A stretch of 64,000 bases of DNA from Burkholderia sp. BCC0506 (lineage in GTDB: Bacteria > Pseudomonadota > Gammaproteobacteria > Burkholderiales > Burkholderiaceae): assembly GCF_902833145.1 (NCBI RefSeq), contig NZ_CADFEN010000007.1:186001-250000 (forward strand), written 5' to 3'. Both the position numbers and the translations under genes were made by a program. This document shows, one piece after another, positions 17,425 through 29,711 of this stretch; positions within the stretch are counted from its first letter, which is position 1; every line of letters begins with the position of its first letter. The notes under the pieces are model-generated. The model searched no databases and was not told where the DNA came from. It saw only the letters and a program-made list of their open reading frames with translations.

Positions 17425-18198
17425 TCAATGCTCGCGCTTCGGCCCCAACCGATCCAGCAACGCGCCCAGCAGGTCGACCGGCAACGGAAACACGATCGTC
17501 GAATTCTTGTCCGCCGCGATCGTCGTCAGCGTCTGCAGGTAGCGCAACTGCATCGCCTGCGGCTGCTGCGCGAGCCGCTGCGCGGCCTGCAGCAGCTTCT
17601 CCGACGCCTGCAGTTCGCCTTCGGCGTGTATCACCTTCGCGCGTCGCTCGCGTTCGGCTTCGGCCTGCCGCGCGATCGCGCGGATCATCGTCTCGTTCAG
17701 GTCGACGTGCTTGATCTCGACCGTCGACACCTTGATCCCCCACGCATCGGTCTGCGCGTCGAGCGTCTTCTGGATGTCCGCGTTCAGTTGTTCGCGCTCG
17801 GCGAGCAGCGCGTCGAGTTCGTGCTTGCCGAGCACCGCGCGCAGCGTCGTCTGCGCGAGCTGGCTCGTCGCCTCGAAGAAGCGCGCGACCTGGATCACGG
17901 CCTTCTCCGGATCGACGACGCGGAAATACACGACCGCGTTGACCTTCACCGACACGTTGTCGCGCGTGATCACGTCCTGCGCCGGCACGTCGAACACGAC
18001 GGTGCGCAGGTCGATCCGCACGACCTGCTGGACGATCGGGATGATCAGCACGAGCCCCGGCCCCTTCACTTTCCAGAACCGGCCGAGCATGAACACGACA
18101 CCGCGCTCGTACTCGCGAAAGATGCGGATCGACGACGCGACGAGCACCACGACGAAGACGACGAGGACGCTGCTGAAGCCGAACGTGTAACCGATCAT
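17425..18198 (-). CDS. SPFH/band 7 (slipin-type) membrane protein
   Basis: This 257-aa protein has an N-terminal membrane helix (about 8-24), the slipin [14 protein letters not shown] motif, an SPFH domain ([20 protein letters not shown]), the ALGKHELD-like region ([17 protein letters not shown]) and a C-terminal coiled coil ending in [11 protein letters not shown]. Slipins oligomerise in membranes and pair with NfeD proteases. Its ATG overlaps the nfeD stop by 4 bp (ATGA), so translation is coupled. Confidence 0.92.
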   Translation of the reverse strand: MIGYTFGFSSVLVVFVVVLVASSIRIFREYERGVVFMLGRFWKVKGPGLVLIIPIVQQVVRIDLRTVVFDVPAQDVITRDNVSVKVNAVVYFRVVDPEKAVIQVARFFEATSQLAQTTLRAVLGKHELDALLAEREQLNADIQKTLDAQTDAWGIKVSTVEIKHVDLNETMIRAIARQAEAERERRAKVIHAEGELQASEKLLQAAQRLAQQPQAMQLRYLQTLTTIAADKNSTIVFPLPVDLLGALLDRLGPKREH

Positions 18199-19751
18199 GA
18201 AGGTTCTCCCTGCGGATGGGCGGCGGGCACGTCGTAGAGCGGCGCGACCGTCAGCGTCAGCCCGTGGCGGCCGGTCACGCGCACGCGGCAGCCGGCGGCC
18301 AGCGGCATGCTGCTCGCCACGCGCCAGCGCTCGCCGTGCACGCGCGCCCAGCCGGCGGCCGACGGCGCGGGGCCGGCCGCGCCTGGCGGCTGATCCGGAT
18401 GCAGGCCGTCGTCGAGCACTTCGCCGATGCTGCCGAGCATCGCCTCGGCGCCGGTCACGACGGGGCGGCGCCGCGCGCGCAGCGCGACGCTCGACACGCC
18501 CGCGACGAGCAGCCCGCCGCCGAGCGCGAGGCTCGCGATCACGGGCCACGGAATCCCGTAGCCGGGCACGTCGGTGTCGATCAGCATCAGCGCGCCGATC
18601 GTGAACGCGACGATCCCGCCGAACCCGAGCACGCCGAAAGTCGGCAGGAACGCCTCGGCGACGAGGCAGCCGAGCCCCAGCAGCACGAGGCCGAGGCCCG
18701 CATAGCTGATCGGCAGCAACTGCATCGCGAACAGCCCGACCAGCAGGCAGATCGTGCCGGCGACGCCCGGCAGCACGAAACCGGGATTCGCGAATTCGAA
18801 GAAAAGGCCGTAGATGCCGATCGTCAGCAGGATCAGCGCGACGTTCGGATCGGCGATGATCGCGAGGAACCGGCTGCGCCAGTCGGGCGCGAGCACGACG
18901 AGCGGTGCGCGCGCGGTCGCGAGGTGCAGCGTGCCGGCGGTCGTCGTCACCGCGCGGCCGTCGAGCTGGCGCGCGAGATCGGCCGGGTCCTGCGCGATCA
19001 GGTCGACCACGTGCTGCGCGCGCGCCTCGTTCGCCGACAGGCTCACGGCCTCGCGCACCGCGCGCTCGGCCCATTCGGCATTGCGCCCGCGCAATTGCGC
19101 AAGGCCGCGGATGTACGCGGAAGCGTCCTGCATCGCCTTGCGGATCTCGGTCGACTGCGTATCGGTCGGCAGCGCGGCAGCCGCGGCGGACGCGCCCGAC
19201 GCGTCTGATGACCCCGATGCCCCGGTCGGCCGCGGCGCAGCGGGGTTCGCGCCCGGCGGCGCGGCGCCGCCGATGCCGAACTGCACGGGCGACGCCGCGC
19301 CGAGGTTGGTGCCGGGCGCCATCGCCGCGAAGTGGCTCGCATAGACGATGTAGGTGCCCGCGCTCGCGGCCCGCGCGCCGCCCGGCGCGACGAACGCGGC
19401 GACCGGCCCCGGCGAGCCGAGGATGGCCTTGATGATCTGCCGCATCGACGTATCGAGGCCGCCCGGCGTGTCGAGCTGCAGGATCGCGAGCGGCGCGCGC
19501 TCGCGGGCCGCGCGGTCGAGCGAACGCACGATGAAATCGGCGCTGGCCGGGCCGATCGCGCCGGTGACGGGAATCACGACGACCGGATGCGCGGCGGGCG
19601 CATCGGCCGATGGCGGCGCGGCGAGCGCGGCGCATACGACGAGCAGCGCCGCGAACAGCGCGGCGCGCGCGACCCGCGCGGACAGCGGGTGACGGGGGCG
19701 GCCGCCGGGCGCGACAGGCGCCGGCGGCGGCCCATGACGATGAAAACGCAT
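18195..19751 (-). CDS. nfeD: NfeD-family membrane serine protease (ClpP-like domain)
   Basis: This 518-aa protein has a signal/membrane segment near residue 30, then a ClpP-class protease domain with [12 protein letters not shown] (nucleophile Ser) and [13 protein letters not shown]. The helix [20 protein letters not shown] carries the Lys expected of the Ser-Lys dyad. Four or five transmembrane helices follow, then a C-terminal OB-fold ([16 protein letters not shown]). It degrades stomatin-like partners in known systems; the partner is the SPFH gene directly downstream. The Ala/Gly/Ser-rich insert at about 180-205 is longer than usual. A start seven codons earlier (19772) is possible. Confidence 0.9.
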   Translation of the reverse strand: MRFHRHGPPPAPVAPGGRPRHPLSARVARAALFAALLVVCAALAAPPSADAPAAHPVVVIPVTGAIGPASADFIVRSLDRAARERAPLAILQLDTPGGLDTSMRQIIKAILGSPGPVAAFVAPGGARAASAGTYIVYASHFAAMAPGTNLGAASPVQFGIGGAAPPGANPAAPRPTGASGSSDASGASAAAAALPTDTQSTEIRKAMQDASAYIRGLAQLRGRNAEWAERAVREAVSLSANEARAQHVVDLIAQDPADLARQLDGRAVTTTAGTLHLATARAPLVVLAPDWRSRFLAIIADPNVALILLTIGIYGLFFEFANPGFVLPGVAGTICLLVGLFAMQLLPISYAGLGLVLLGLGCLVAEAFLPTFGVLGFGGIVAFTIGALMLIDTDVPGYGIPWPVIASLALGGGLLVAGVSSVALRARRRPVVTGAEAMLGSIGEVLDDGLHPDQPPGAAGPAPSAAGWARVHGERWRVASSMPLAAGCRVRVTGRHGLTLTVAPLYDVPAAHPQGEPS

Positions 19752-19872
19752 CGGGACGTCCGGGCGGCACACGGCCGCGTGCCGTCCGGCTTGCGGAAAG
19801 GGCGTGAGCCCGATACTTGAAGATTAGGCGGTTTCAGCCGAAAGCGCGAAGGGGCGACCGCACCGGCCGGCG

Positions 19873-22177
<2,305 letters not shown>

Positions 22178-22337
22178 GCCGCGACGATCGCACCGGTCCG
22201 GACATCACGCAGGGTACGAGGGCAGCGCGGTGAACGCGGCACGCAACGACGTGACCGTGCGCCGCACAGGAGGAAACCGGGCACGTGCTGCAGCGCGTGC
22301 ACCGGTCGACCGCGAGACATGGAGACTGGAGGCAACG

Positions 22338-24044
22338 ATGACGGTACAGGCATTCCTGGTCGCACGCGACTTTCTGCTGCGCCATCGCACCGACTACGAA
22401 ACCGCATACCGCGATTTCGAATGGCCGGAGCTCGATGCGTTCAACTGGGCGCTCGACTACTTCGACCCGATGGCGCGCGGCAACGACCAGCCCGCGCTGT
22501 GGATCGTCGACGCCGCGACCGGCACGGGCGATCCGTATTCGTTCGCGCAGATGTCCGAGCGTTCGTCGCGGATCGCGAACTGGCTGCGCGGCATCGGCGT
22601 CGTGCGCGGCGACCGCATCCTGCTGATGCTGCCGAACCGTGTCGAGCTGTGGGACGCGATGCTCGCCGCGATGAAGCTCGGCGCGATCGTGCTGCCCGCC
22701 ACCACGCAACTGTCGCCCGACGACGTGCGCGACCGCGTGCAGATCGGCGGCGCGAAATACGCGATCGTCGACGAGCATGAAGCCGCGAAGTTCGAGCAGC
22801 CCGATCTCGGCCTCGCGCGGAAGATCGTCGCCGGCGCGCCGCGCGCGGGCTGGCTCGCGATGAACGACGGCTATGCGGCGAGCGCCGCGTTCGAGCCGGA
22901 CGCCGTCACGCACGCGAACGACCCGATGCTGCTGTACTTCACGTCCGGCACGACGTCCAGGCCGAAGCTCGTCGAGCATACGCACCGCACCTATCCGGTC
23001 GGGCACCTGTCGACGATGTACTGGGTCGGCCTGCAGCCGGGCGACATCCACTGGAACATCAGCTCGCCGGGCTGGGCGAAGCACGCATGGAGCTGCTTCT
23101 TCGCGCCGTGGAATGCGCAGGCCTGCGTGTTCGCGTTCAACTACGCGCGCTTCGAGCCGAAAGTCGTGCTCGATGCGCTCGTCAAATACCGCGTGACGAC
23201 GCTGTGCGCGCCGCCGACCGTGTGGCGCATGCTCGTGCAGCAGCCGCTCGCGTCGTTCGACGTGAAGCTGCGCGAGATCGTCGGCGCGGGCGAGCCGCTG
23301 AATCCCGAGATCATCGAGCGCGTGAAGAAGGCATGGAACATCTCGATCCGAGACGGCTACGGCCAGACCGAGACGACCTGCCTGATCGGCAACTCGCCGG
23401 GCCAGCCGGTCGTCGCGGGCTCGATGGGCCGGCCGCTGCCCGGCTACCGGATCGCGCTGCTCGACCCGGACGGCGCGCCGGTGACCGAAGGCGAGGTCGC
23501 GCTGCCGATCGGCGCCGGCGCGCCGCGCCCGGTCGGGTTGATGACGGGCTACGCGAACAATCCCGACGCGACGGCCCATGCGATGCGCGACGGCCACTAC
23601 CGTACGTCCGACATCGCGATGCGCCGCGACGACGGCTATTACGTGTACATCGGCCGCGCGGACGACGTGTTCAAGTCGTCCGACTACCGGCTGAGCCCGT
23701 TCGAACTGGAAAGCGTGCTGATCGAGCATCCGGCGATCGCGGAGGCGGCCGTCGTGCCGAGCCCGGACCCCGTGCGGCTGTCGGTGCCGAAGACCTTCAT
23801 CACGCTGCGCCAGGGCTACGAGGAAAGCGCCGCGCTCGCGCTGGAGATCTTCCGCTTCTCGCGCGAGAAGCTCGCGCCGTACAAGCGCATCCGCCGCCTG
23901 CAGTTCGCGGAACTGCCGAAGACGATCTCCGGAAAGATCCGCCGCGTCGAGCTGCGCCGCCGCGAGATCGAGCGCGGCGACGACGCGACCGCGCGCATGC
24001 CCGGCGAATACTGGGAAGAAGATTTCGCCAACGAACTGAAATGA
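22338..24044 (+). CDS. Acyl-CoA synthetase (AMP-forming, medium-chain ACSM-like)
   Basis: This 568-aa adenylate-forming enzyme carries the AMP-binding P-loop YFTSGTTSRPKLVEHTH, the DGYGQTET motif and the C-terminal hinge/catalytic segment YVYIGRADDVFKSSDYRLSP, with the Lys of KTISGKIRR near the end. It should activate a short or branched carboxylate (isobutyrate or propionate-like) to its CoA thioester. It lies 160 bp after the dehydrogenase and 114 bp before mmsA. The start ATG follows GGAGGCAACG, a good RBS. Confidence 0.88.
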   Translation: MTVQAFLVARDFLLRHRTDYETAYRDFEWPELDAFNWALDYFDPMARGNDQPALWIVDAATGTGDPYSFAQMSERSSRIANWLRGIGVVRGDRILLMLPNRVELWDAMLAAMKLGAIVLPATTQLSPDDVRDRVQIGGAKYAIVDEHEAAKFEQPDLGLARKIVAGAPRAGWLAMNDGYAASAAFEPDAVTHANDPMLLYFTSGTTSRPKLVEHTHRTYPVGHLSTMYWVGLQPGDIHWNISSPGWAKHAWSCFFAPWNAQACVFAFNYARFEPKVVLDALVKYRVTTLCAPPTVWRMLVQQPLASFDVKLREIVGAGEPLNPEIIERVKKAWNISIRDGYGQTETTCLIGNSPGQPVVAGSMGRPLPGYRIALLDPDGAPVTEGEVALPIGAGAPRPVGLMTGYANNPDATAHAMRDGHYRTSDIAMRRDDGYYVYIGRADDVFKSSDYRLSPFELESVLIEHPAIAEAAVVPSPDPVRLSVPKTFITLRQGYEESAALALEIFRFSREKLAPYKRIRRLQFAELPKTISGKIRRVELRRREIERGDDATARMPGEYWEEDFANELK

Positions 24045-24059
24045 CCGGCCGCGGGCCAC

Positions 24060-24082
24060 GCGCGCCGCTTTTTTCGGCGCGC
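24060..24082. other. GC-rich hairpin between the acyl-CoA synthetase and mmsA genes
   Basis: GCGCGCCG (24060-24067) pairs with CGGCGCGC (24075-24082) around a T-rich 7-nt loop. The T run is inside the loop, not after the stem, so this is not a standard terminator. It may stabilise mRNA ends or mark a processing point inside the operon. Confidence 0.4.
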
Positions 24083-24158
24083 CGCCCGCCGCCTCGCTGA
24101 ACCGAACCGGCCGCGCGTCGCACGACGTCACGCGGCCCACTGCAAGGAGAGAACGCTG

Positions 24159-25688
24159 ATGAACGCGAATCCGACGCCCCGTACGGGGCAAGACGTGCCG
24201 ACGGTCAAGCTGCTGATCGACGGCGCCTTCGTCGAGTCCGCCACGCAAGAGTGGCGCGACATCGTCAACCCGGCGACGCAGCAGGTGCTCGCGCGCGTGC
24301 CGTTCGCGACCGTCGCGGAAGTCGACGCGGCCGTGCAGGCCGCGCACGCCGCGTATGCGACGTGGAAGAACACGCCGATCGCCGCGCGCATGCGCATCAT
24401 GCTGAAATTCCAGGATCTGGTGCGCGCGAACCAGCAGCGCATCGCGAAGACGCTGACGGCCGAGCAGGGCAAGACGATCCCCGATGCCGAGGGCGACATC
24501 TTCCGCGGCCTCGAGGTGGTCGAGCACGCGTGCTCGATCGGCACGCTGCAGCTCGGCGAATTCGCGGAGAACGTCGCGGGCGGCGTCGACACCTACACGC
24601 TGCGTCAGCCGCTCGGCGTGTGCGCGGGCATCACGCCGTTCAACTTCCCCGCGATGATTCCGCTGTGGATGTTTCCGATGGCGATCGTGTGCGGCAACAC
24701 GTTCGTGCTGAAGCCGTCCGAGCAGGACCCGATGTCGACGATGGAGCTCGTCGAGCTCGCGCTCGAGGCCGGCGTACCGAAGGGCGTGCTGAACGTCGTG
24801 CACGGCGGCAAGGAAGTCGTCGACGCGATCTGCACGCATCCGCTCGTGAAGGCGATCTCGTTCGTCGGTTCGACGGCCGTCGGCACGCACGTGTACAACC
24901 TCGGCAGCCAGCACGGCAAGCGCGTGCAGTCGATGATGGGCGCGAAGAACCACGCGATCGTGCTGCCCGACGCGAACCGCGAGCAGGCGATCAACGCGCT
25001 CGTCGGCGCGGGCTTCGGCGCGGCCGGCCAGCGCTGCATGGCGACGTCGGTCGCGGTGCTGGTCGGCAAGGCGCGCGAATGGCTGCCCGATCTCGTCGAA
25101 AAGGCGAAGACGCTGAAGGTCAACGCGGGCTCGGAGGCGGGCACCGACGTCGGGCCGGTCGTGTCGCGCGGCGCGAAGGCGCGCATCCTGGCGCTGATCG
25201 ACGCGGGCATCAAGGAAGGCGCGAAGCTCGAGCTCGACGGCCGCGACGTGAAGGTGCCCGGCTTCGAGGACGGCAACTTCATCGGGCCGACGATCTTCTC
25301 GGGCGTGACGACCGACATGACGATCTACACGCATGAAATCTTCGGGCCGGTGCTGGTCGTGATGGAAGTCGACACGCTCGACGACGCGATCGCGCTCGTC
25401 AACGCGAACCCGATGGGCAACGGCGTGGGCATCTTCACGCAGAGCGGCGCGGCGGCGCGCAAGTTCCAGAGCGAGATCGACGTCGGCCAGGTCGGCATCA
25501 ACATTCCGATTCCGGTGCCCGTGCCGTTCTTCAGCTTCACCGGCTCGCGCGGCTCGAAGCTCGGCGATCTCGGCCCGTACGGCAAGCAGGTCGTGCAGTT
25601 CTACACGCAGACCAAGACGGTCACCGCGCGCTGGTTCGACGACGACACGACGGCCGGCCCGGTGAATACGACGATCCGGCTGCATTGA
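24159..25688 (+). CDS. mmsA: CoA-acylating methylmalonate-semialdehyde dehydrogenase
   Basis: This 509-aa aldehyde dehydrogenase has the MmsA-specific features [32 protein letters not shown] and the active-site Cys in [16 protein letters not shown]. It lacks the usual general-base Glu, as expected for CoA-acylating members. It oxidises methylmalonate semialdehyde with NAD and CoA to propionyl-CoA, the last step of valine (and of inositol) breakdown. It follows an AAGGAGAGAACGCTG ribosome binding site and is 18 bp from mmsB. Confidence 0.95.
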   Translation: MNANPTPRTGQDVPTVKLLIDGAFVESATQEWRDIVNPATQQVLARVPFATVAEVDAAVQAAHAAYATWKNTPIAARMRIMLKFQDLVRANQQRIAKTLTAEQGKTIPDAEGDIFRGLEVVEHACSIGTLQLGEFAENVAGGVDTYTLRQPLGVCAGITPFNFPAMIPLWMFPMAIVCGNTFVLKPSEQDPMSTMELVELALEAGVPKGVLNVVHGGKEVVDAICTHPLVKAISFVGSTAVGTHVYNLGSQHGKRVQSMMGAKNHAIVLPDANREQAINALVGAGFGAAGQRCMATSVAVLVGKAREWLPDLVEKAKTLKVNAGSEAGTDVGPVVSRGAKARILALIDAGIKEGAKLELDGRDVKVPGFEDGNFIGPTIFSGVTTDMTIYTHEIFGPVLVVMEVDTLDDAIALVNANPMGNGVGIFTQSGAAARKFQSEIDVGQVGINIPIPVPVPFFSFTGSRGSKLGDLGPYGKQVVQFYTQTKTVTARWFDDDTTAGPVNTTIRLH

Positions 25689-25706
25689 GCGGCGGAGGAA
25701 ACGAAC

Positions 25707-26609
25707 ATGAAAATCGGATTTATCGGCCTCGGCCACATGGGCGCCCCGATGGCGCTGAACCTGCTGAAAGCCGGCCATGACGTGCATGCATTCGACCTGA
25801 GCGCCGACGCATTGCGCGCACTGCAGGACGCCGGCGCGCAGGTGGCCACGTCGCCGCGCGACGCGGCGACGGGTGCCGCGTTCGTGATCACGATGCTGCC
25901 GGCCGCGCCGCACGTGCGCTCGGTGCTCGCCGGTGAGAACGGTGTGCTGGCCGGCCTCGGCGCGGGCGCGACGGTGATCGATTCGAGCACGATCGACCCC
26001 GCGAGCGCGCAGGCGTTCGGCGCGCTGGTGCGCGAGCACGGCGGCGCGTTCGTCGATGCGCCGGTGTCGGGCGGCACCGGCGGCGCGGCGGCCGGCACGC
26101 TGACCTTCATGGTCGGCGGCAGCGACGCGGATTTCGAGCGCGTGAAACCGGTGCTCGCCGGCATGGGCAAGAACATCGTCCACTGCGGCGCGACGGGCAT
26201 GGGGCAGGTCGCGAAGGTGTGCAACAACCTCGTGCTCGGCATCTCGATGGCGGCGGTGTCGGAGGCGATGTCGCTCGGCGTCGCGCTCGGCATCGACCCG
26301 AAGGTGCTGGCCGGCATCGTCAACACGTCGACCGGCCGCTGCTGGAGCTCGGACACCTACAACCCGTATCCCGGCGTGATCGACACGGCGCCGTCGTCGC
26401 GCGGCTACTCGGGCGGCTTCGGCACCGACCTGATGCTGAAGGATCTCGGCCTCGCGAACGATGCGGCGAAGCAGGCGCGCCAGCCCGTCTATCTCGGCGC
26501 GCTCGCGCAGCAGCTGTACCAGACGATGAGCAGCCGCGGCGACGGCCAGCTCGATTTCTCGGCGGTGATCCGCCTGTATCAACCGGCTACGAAGAAGGAC
26601 GCCTCATGA
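25707..26609 (+). CDS. mmsB: 3-hydroxyisobutyrate dehydrogenase
   Basis: This 300-aa protein is a beta-hydroxyacid dehydrogenase: NAD-binding GFIGLGHMGAPMALNLLKAG at the N terminus, substrate motif DAPVSGGTGGAAAGTL, and the catalytic Lys in GMGQVAKVCNN. The C terminus ends in KKDAS. It oxidises 3-hydroxyisobutyrate to methylmalonate semialdehyde, feeding MmsA directly. Its stop overlaps the next start by 4 bp (ATGA), so the two are translationally coupled. Confidence 0.95.
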   Translation: MKIGFIGLGHMGAPMALNLLKAGHDVHAFDLSADALRALQDAGAQVATSPRDAATGAAFVITMLPAAPHVRSVLAGENGVLAGLGAGATVIDSSTIDPASAQAFGALVREHGGAFVDAPVSGGTGGAAAGTLTFMVGGSDADFERVKPVLAGMGKNIVHCGATGMGQVAKVCNNLVLGISMAAVSEAMSLGVALGIDPKVLAGIVNTSTGRCWSSDTYNPYPGVIDTAPSSRGYSGGFGTDLMLKDLGLANDAAKQARQPVYLGALAQQLYQTMSSRGDGQLDFSAVIRLYQPATKKDAS

Positions 26610-27397
26610 TCGAACTCGACTACGTCGACGACGGCGCGATCGCGTGCGCGACGCTCAAGCGTCCGCCCGCGAACGCCTTTACCGCCGACGGGCTGCAGCA
26701 ACTGCAGGCCACCGTCGCCGAACTGAATGCGAACCCGCGCGTGCGCGCGCTGGTGATCACCGGCGACGGCCCGAAATTCTTCAGCGCGGGCGCCGACCTG
26801 AACACGTTCGCCGACGGCGATCGCGCGGTCGCGCGTGCGATGGCGTCGCGTTTCGGCGCGGCGTTCGAGGCGCTGCACGACGCGCGCGTGGTGACGATCG
26901 CGGCGATCAACGGCTACGCGATGGGCGGCGGTCTCGAATGCGCGCTTGCATGCGACCTGCGAATCGCCGAAACGCATGCGCAGATGGCGCTGCCCGAGCC
27001 GTCGGTCGGCCTGCTGCCGTGCGGGCTCGGCACGCAGACGCTGCCCTGGCTCGTCGGCGAAGGCTGGGCGAAGAAGATCATCCTGACCGGCGCGCGCGTC
27101 GATGCGGCCACCGCGCTGCGGATCGGTCTCGTCGAGGACGTGGTGGAAAGCGGCGCCGCGCGCGATGCGGCACTCGCGCTGGCGCGCAACGTCGCGCGGC
27201 AAAGCCCGCACGCGGTCGTCTACAGCAAGGAGCTGATCGGCCTCGCGCGCCGCGGCGTGCCGCGCGGCGCGGCGCTCGCGGTCGAGCGCGAACGCTTCGT
27301 CGACCTGTTCGACACCGCCGATCCGCGCGAAGGCGTGGCGGCGTTCCTGGGCAAGCGCGCGCCCCAGTGGCGCACCGACGGAGAGCCGCAACGATGA
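26606..27397 (+). CDS. Enoyl-CoA hydratase
   Basis: This 263-aa crotonase-fold enzyme has the oxyanion-hole segments FFSAGADLNTF and INGYAMGGGLECALACDLRIAE, followed by LPEPSVGLLPCGLGTQTLP, which carries one candidate catalytic Glu. In the operon it should hydrate methacrylyl-CoA to 3-hydroxyisobutyryl-CoA, between the dehydrogenase and the hydrolase steps. Both its ends overlap neighbouring genes by 4 bp (ATGA), indicating coupled translation. Confidence 0.9.
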   Translation: MIELDYVDDGAIACATLKRPPANAFTADGLQQLQATVAELNANPRVRALVITGDGPKFFSAGADLNTFADGDRAVARAMASRFGAAFEALHDARVVTIAAINGYAMGGGLECALACDLRIAETHAQMALPEPSVGLLPCGLGTQTLPWLVGEGWAKKIILTGARVDAATALRIGLVEDVVESGAARDAALALARNVARQSPHAVVYSKELIGLARRGVPRGAALAVERERFVDLFDTADPREGVAAFLGKRAPQWRTDGEPQR

Positions 27398-28533
27398 GCA
27401 CGCCGGTGACGAATCACGATGCACTCGCGGAGCATGCGCCCGAGGTGCTGTTTCGCGTGGTGAACCGCGTGGCGTTGATCACGCTGAATCGGCCGGCTGC
27501 GCTCAATGCGCTGTCGTACGCGATGATCGGCGAGCTGGCCGCACTGTTCGAGCGCTGCCGGCGCGACGAGCAGATCGTCGCGGTCGTGCTGCGCGGCGCG
27601 GGCGAGAAGGGCTTCTGCGCGGGCGGCGACGTGCGCGCGCTGTACCGGATGGTCGCGCAGCGCGAAGCCTGGCTGCCGTTCTTCGTCGACGAATACCGGC
27701 TCGACTACGCGATCCACACGTTCCCGAAGCCGGTGGTCGCGCTGATGGATGGCGTGACGATGGGCGGCGGCATGGGCCTCGCGCAGGGCGCGGCGCTGCG
27801 CGTCGCGACCGAGCGCAGCAAGATCGCGATGCCGGAAACGCGCATCGGCCTCGTGCCCGACGTCGGCGCGACGCATTTCCTGTCGGGCATGCCGGCCGAA
27901 CTCGAACTGTACGTGGGGCTGACCGGCGCGATGTTGTCGGGCGCCGATGCACTCACCGCGAAGCTCGCGGATCTGTGCGTGCCGTCCGCGTGGCTCGACA
28001 CGTTCGAGACGCGCATCGAAAGCGTGAAGTGGGACGGCGATGCGCTGCCGTTGCTGCGCAAGGTGTTCGAGCCGCCGTGCAACGTGGTGCCGCATGCGGC
28101 GCTCGACGGCCAGATGCCGTGGATCGTCCGCCACTTCGACAAGCGCTCGACCGTCGAGCGGATCGTCGCGACGCTCACGCAGGATCTGGCGCGCGACGAA
28201 CTGGCGCGCGAGCACCGCCAATGGCTGCAGGCGACGCTCGATGCGCTCGCAAGCCATTCGCCGACGATGCTCGCCGTGACACGCGAGGCGTTGCTGCGCG
28301 GCCGGCAAATGACGCTCGCCGAATCGTTCCGCATGGAGCTCGGCATCGTGGCGCGCGCGATCGAGGAAGGCGACTTCTGCGAAGGCGTGCGCGCGCATCT
28401 CGTCGACAAGGACCGCAAGCCGCGCTGGGCGCCCGCGTCGCTCGTCGAGCTGCGCGCCGAACGCGTGCGGCATTTCCTGACGTCGCCGTGGAAGCTGTTC
28501 GCGCATCCGCTCGCCGATCTCGGCGCGGCGTGA
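27394..28533 (+). CDS. 3-hydroxyisobutyryl-CoA hydrolase (HIBCH-type)
   Basis: This 379-aa protein is longer than a hydratase (about 260 aa), as expected for the HIBCH subgroup. It has GEKGFCAGGDVRALY, MDGVTMGGGMGLAQGAALRV and MPETRIGLVPDVGATHFL, which carries the Glu/Asp pair of hydrolases. The C-terminal extension (about 270-379, with SFRMELGIVARAIEEGDFCE and a DRKPRW motif) is typical. It releases free 3-hydroxyisobutyrate, the substrate of MmsB, closing the valine pathway encoded here. Confidence 0.92.
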   Translation: MSTPVTNHDALAEHAPEVLFRVVNRVALITLNRPAALNALSYAMIGELAALFERCRRDEQIVAVVLRGAGEKGFCAGGDVRALYRMVAQREAWLPFFVDEYRLDYAIHTFPKPVVALMDGVTMGGGMGLAQGAALRVATERSKIAMPETRIGLVPDVGATHFLSGMPAELELYVGLTGAMLSGADALTAKLADLCVPSAWLDTFETRIESVKWDGDALPLLRKVFEPPCNVVPHAALDGQMPWIVRHFDKRSTVERIVATLTQDLARDELAREHRQWLQATLDALASHSPTMLAVTREALLRGRQMTLAESFRMELGIVARAIEEGDFCEGVRAHLVDKDRKPRWAPASLVELRAERVRHFLTSPWKLFAHPLADLGAA

Positions 28534-28561
28534 TCGCCGCCTGACGGCCCCGTCATGGCCC

Positions 28562-28582
28562 GACGCGCCCGTGCGGCGCGTC
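28562..28582. terminator. Hairpin between convergent operon and LysR gene
   Basis: GACGCGCC (28562-28569), loop CGTGC, GGCGCGTC (28575-28582) form a strong 8-bp stem 29 bp after the hydrolase stop and 5 bp before the LysR stop. No T tract follows on either side, so its terminator role is uncertain. Confidence 0.4.
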
Positions 28583-28586
28583 CGCT

Positions 28587-29522
28587 TCAGCCCGCCTTCT
28601 TGTCGTTCGCGGGCGCCGGGCGTTCGATCATCGGCGGCACCGCCTGCATGAGCGCATCGATCACGCAGCGCGTCTTGCGCGGCAGGTAGCGCGTCTTCGG
28701 CCAGATCGCGTGAATGTCGCCTTCGCAGACGAAGCAGCGATCCAGCACGACCACCATCTCGCCGCGCTGCACGTATTGATCGAGCAGCCAGCTCGGCAGC
28801 CATGCAATGCCGAACCCCGATGCACCGGCCGCCGCGATCGCCTGCACGTCGTCGAAACTGAGCTGATGCGGCATGTCGATGTGGACGGTCGAGCCGTCCG
28901 GCGCACGCAGGTACCACGGCTGCACGACGCCCGAGCGTGAATACGCGACCGTGCGGTGGTTTTTCAGATCGTCGAGCGATCGCGGCATCCCGTGGCGCGC
29001 GAGATACGACGGCGCAGCGCCGAGGCTGCCGTATTGCGTGCCGAGCCGCCGCACCGCGAGGCTCGTGCTGTCGGCGAGTGGGCCGATCCGCACCGCGAGG
29101 TCGATCCCTTCCTCAACGAGATCGACGAAGCGGTCGGTGATCGACACGTCGATCCGCAGGTGCGGGTAGGTGCGCGCAAGGTCGAGCACGATCGGCGTCA
29201 CGCAGTGATGCCCGAACGCGAGCGGCACGCTCAGCCGCAGCTTGCCGCGCGCCTCGTTGCGGCCGCAGTCGAGATCGGCTTCCGCCGCTTCCAGCTCGGC
29301 CAGCGCGCGCACGCAGCGGTCGTAGTACGCCTGGCCGTCGTCGGTCAGGCTCTGGCTGCGCGTCGTGCGCTGCAGCAGCCGCGCGCCGAGCCGCTTCTCG
29401 AGCCGCGCGATCGCCTTGCCGACCGCCGAACGCGTCATCTCGAGCCGTTCCGCGGCGAGCGCGAAACTGCCCGATTCCACTACCTGGACGAAGGTCGTTA
29501 CGCCGTCGAGTCTGTCGGTCAT
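28587..29522 (-). CDS. LysR-family regulator, divergent from an MFS exporter
   Basis: This 311-aa protein begins MTDRLDGVTTFVQVVESGSF, the CrgA-like subgroup start, with HTH SGSFALAAERLEMTRSAVGKA (about 17-37), and a substrate-binding domain containing RIGPLADSTSLAVRRLG. The C terminus is Lys-rich. It faces the MFS gene across 189 bp, so it probably controls that exporter and itself; the inducer is unknown. An in-frame upstream reading to 29669 was rejected because it adds non-family sequence before the standard start. Confidence 0.88.
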   Translation of the reverse strand: MTDRLDGVTTFVQVVESGSFALAAERLEMTRSAVGKAIARLEKRLGARLLQRTTRSQSLTDDGQAYYDRCVRALAELEAAEADLDCGRNEARGKLRLSVPLAFGHHCVTPIVLDLARTYPHLRIDVSITDRFVDLVEEGIDLAVRIGPLADSTSLAVRRLGTQYGSLGAAPSYLARHGMPRSLDDLKNHRTVAYSRSGVVQPWYLRAPDGSTVHIDMPHQLSFDDVQAIAAAGASGFGIAWLPSWLLDQYVQRGEMVVVLDRCFVCEGDIHAIWPKTRYLPRKTRCVIDALMQAVPPMIERPAPANDKKAG

Positions 29523-29562
29523 CGTGGGTTGCGTTGGGTTGCGTCGATTGGGTCCTGGAATT

Positions 29563-29595
29563 CCCCAGTGCGTGGAAATGCACGCGTCAATGGGG
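29563..29595. promoter_or_regulatory. Nested inverted repeats in the LysR/MFS intergenic region
   Basis: CCCCA (29563-29567) and TGGGG (29591-29595) enclose GCGTG (29570-29574), six bases, and CACGC (29581-29585). The pair of palindromes lies 41 bp upstream of the LysR start. It is a candidate site for the LysR protein. Confidence 0.35.
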
Positions 29596-29711
29596 AGGCA
29601 AATTCTCACTATAGTACCGATTCCCGTCCAGCGTGCGTCGCCGGCCGCACGCGGCGAATCCCTATTCACCTGGAGGCGCGCGGCCCGTCGTCGGGCCGCC
29701 GCGCAATACGC

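Noticed and set aside
16016-17743. A 575-codon minus-strand frame over the HAD phosphatase
   Set aside because: Antisense shadow; the plus strand has HAD motifs and a Tat leader.
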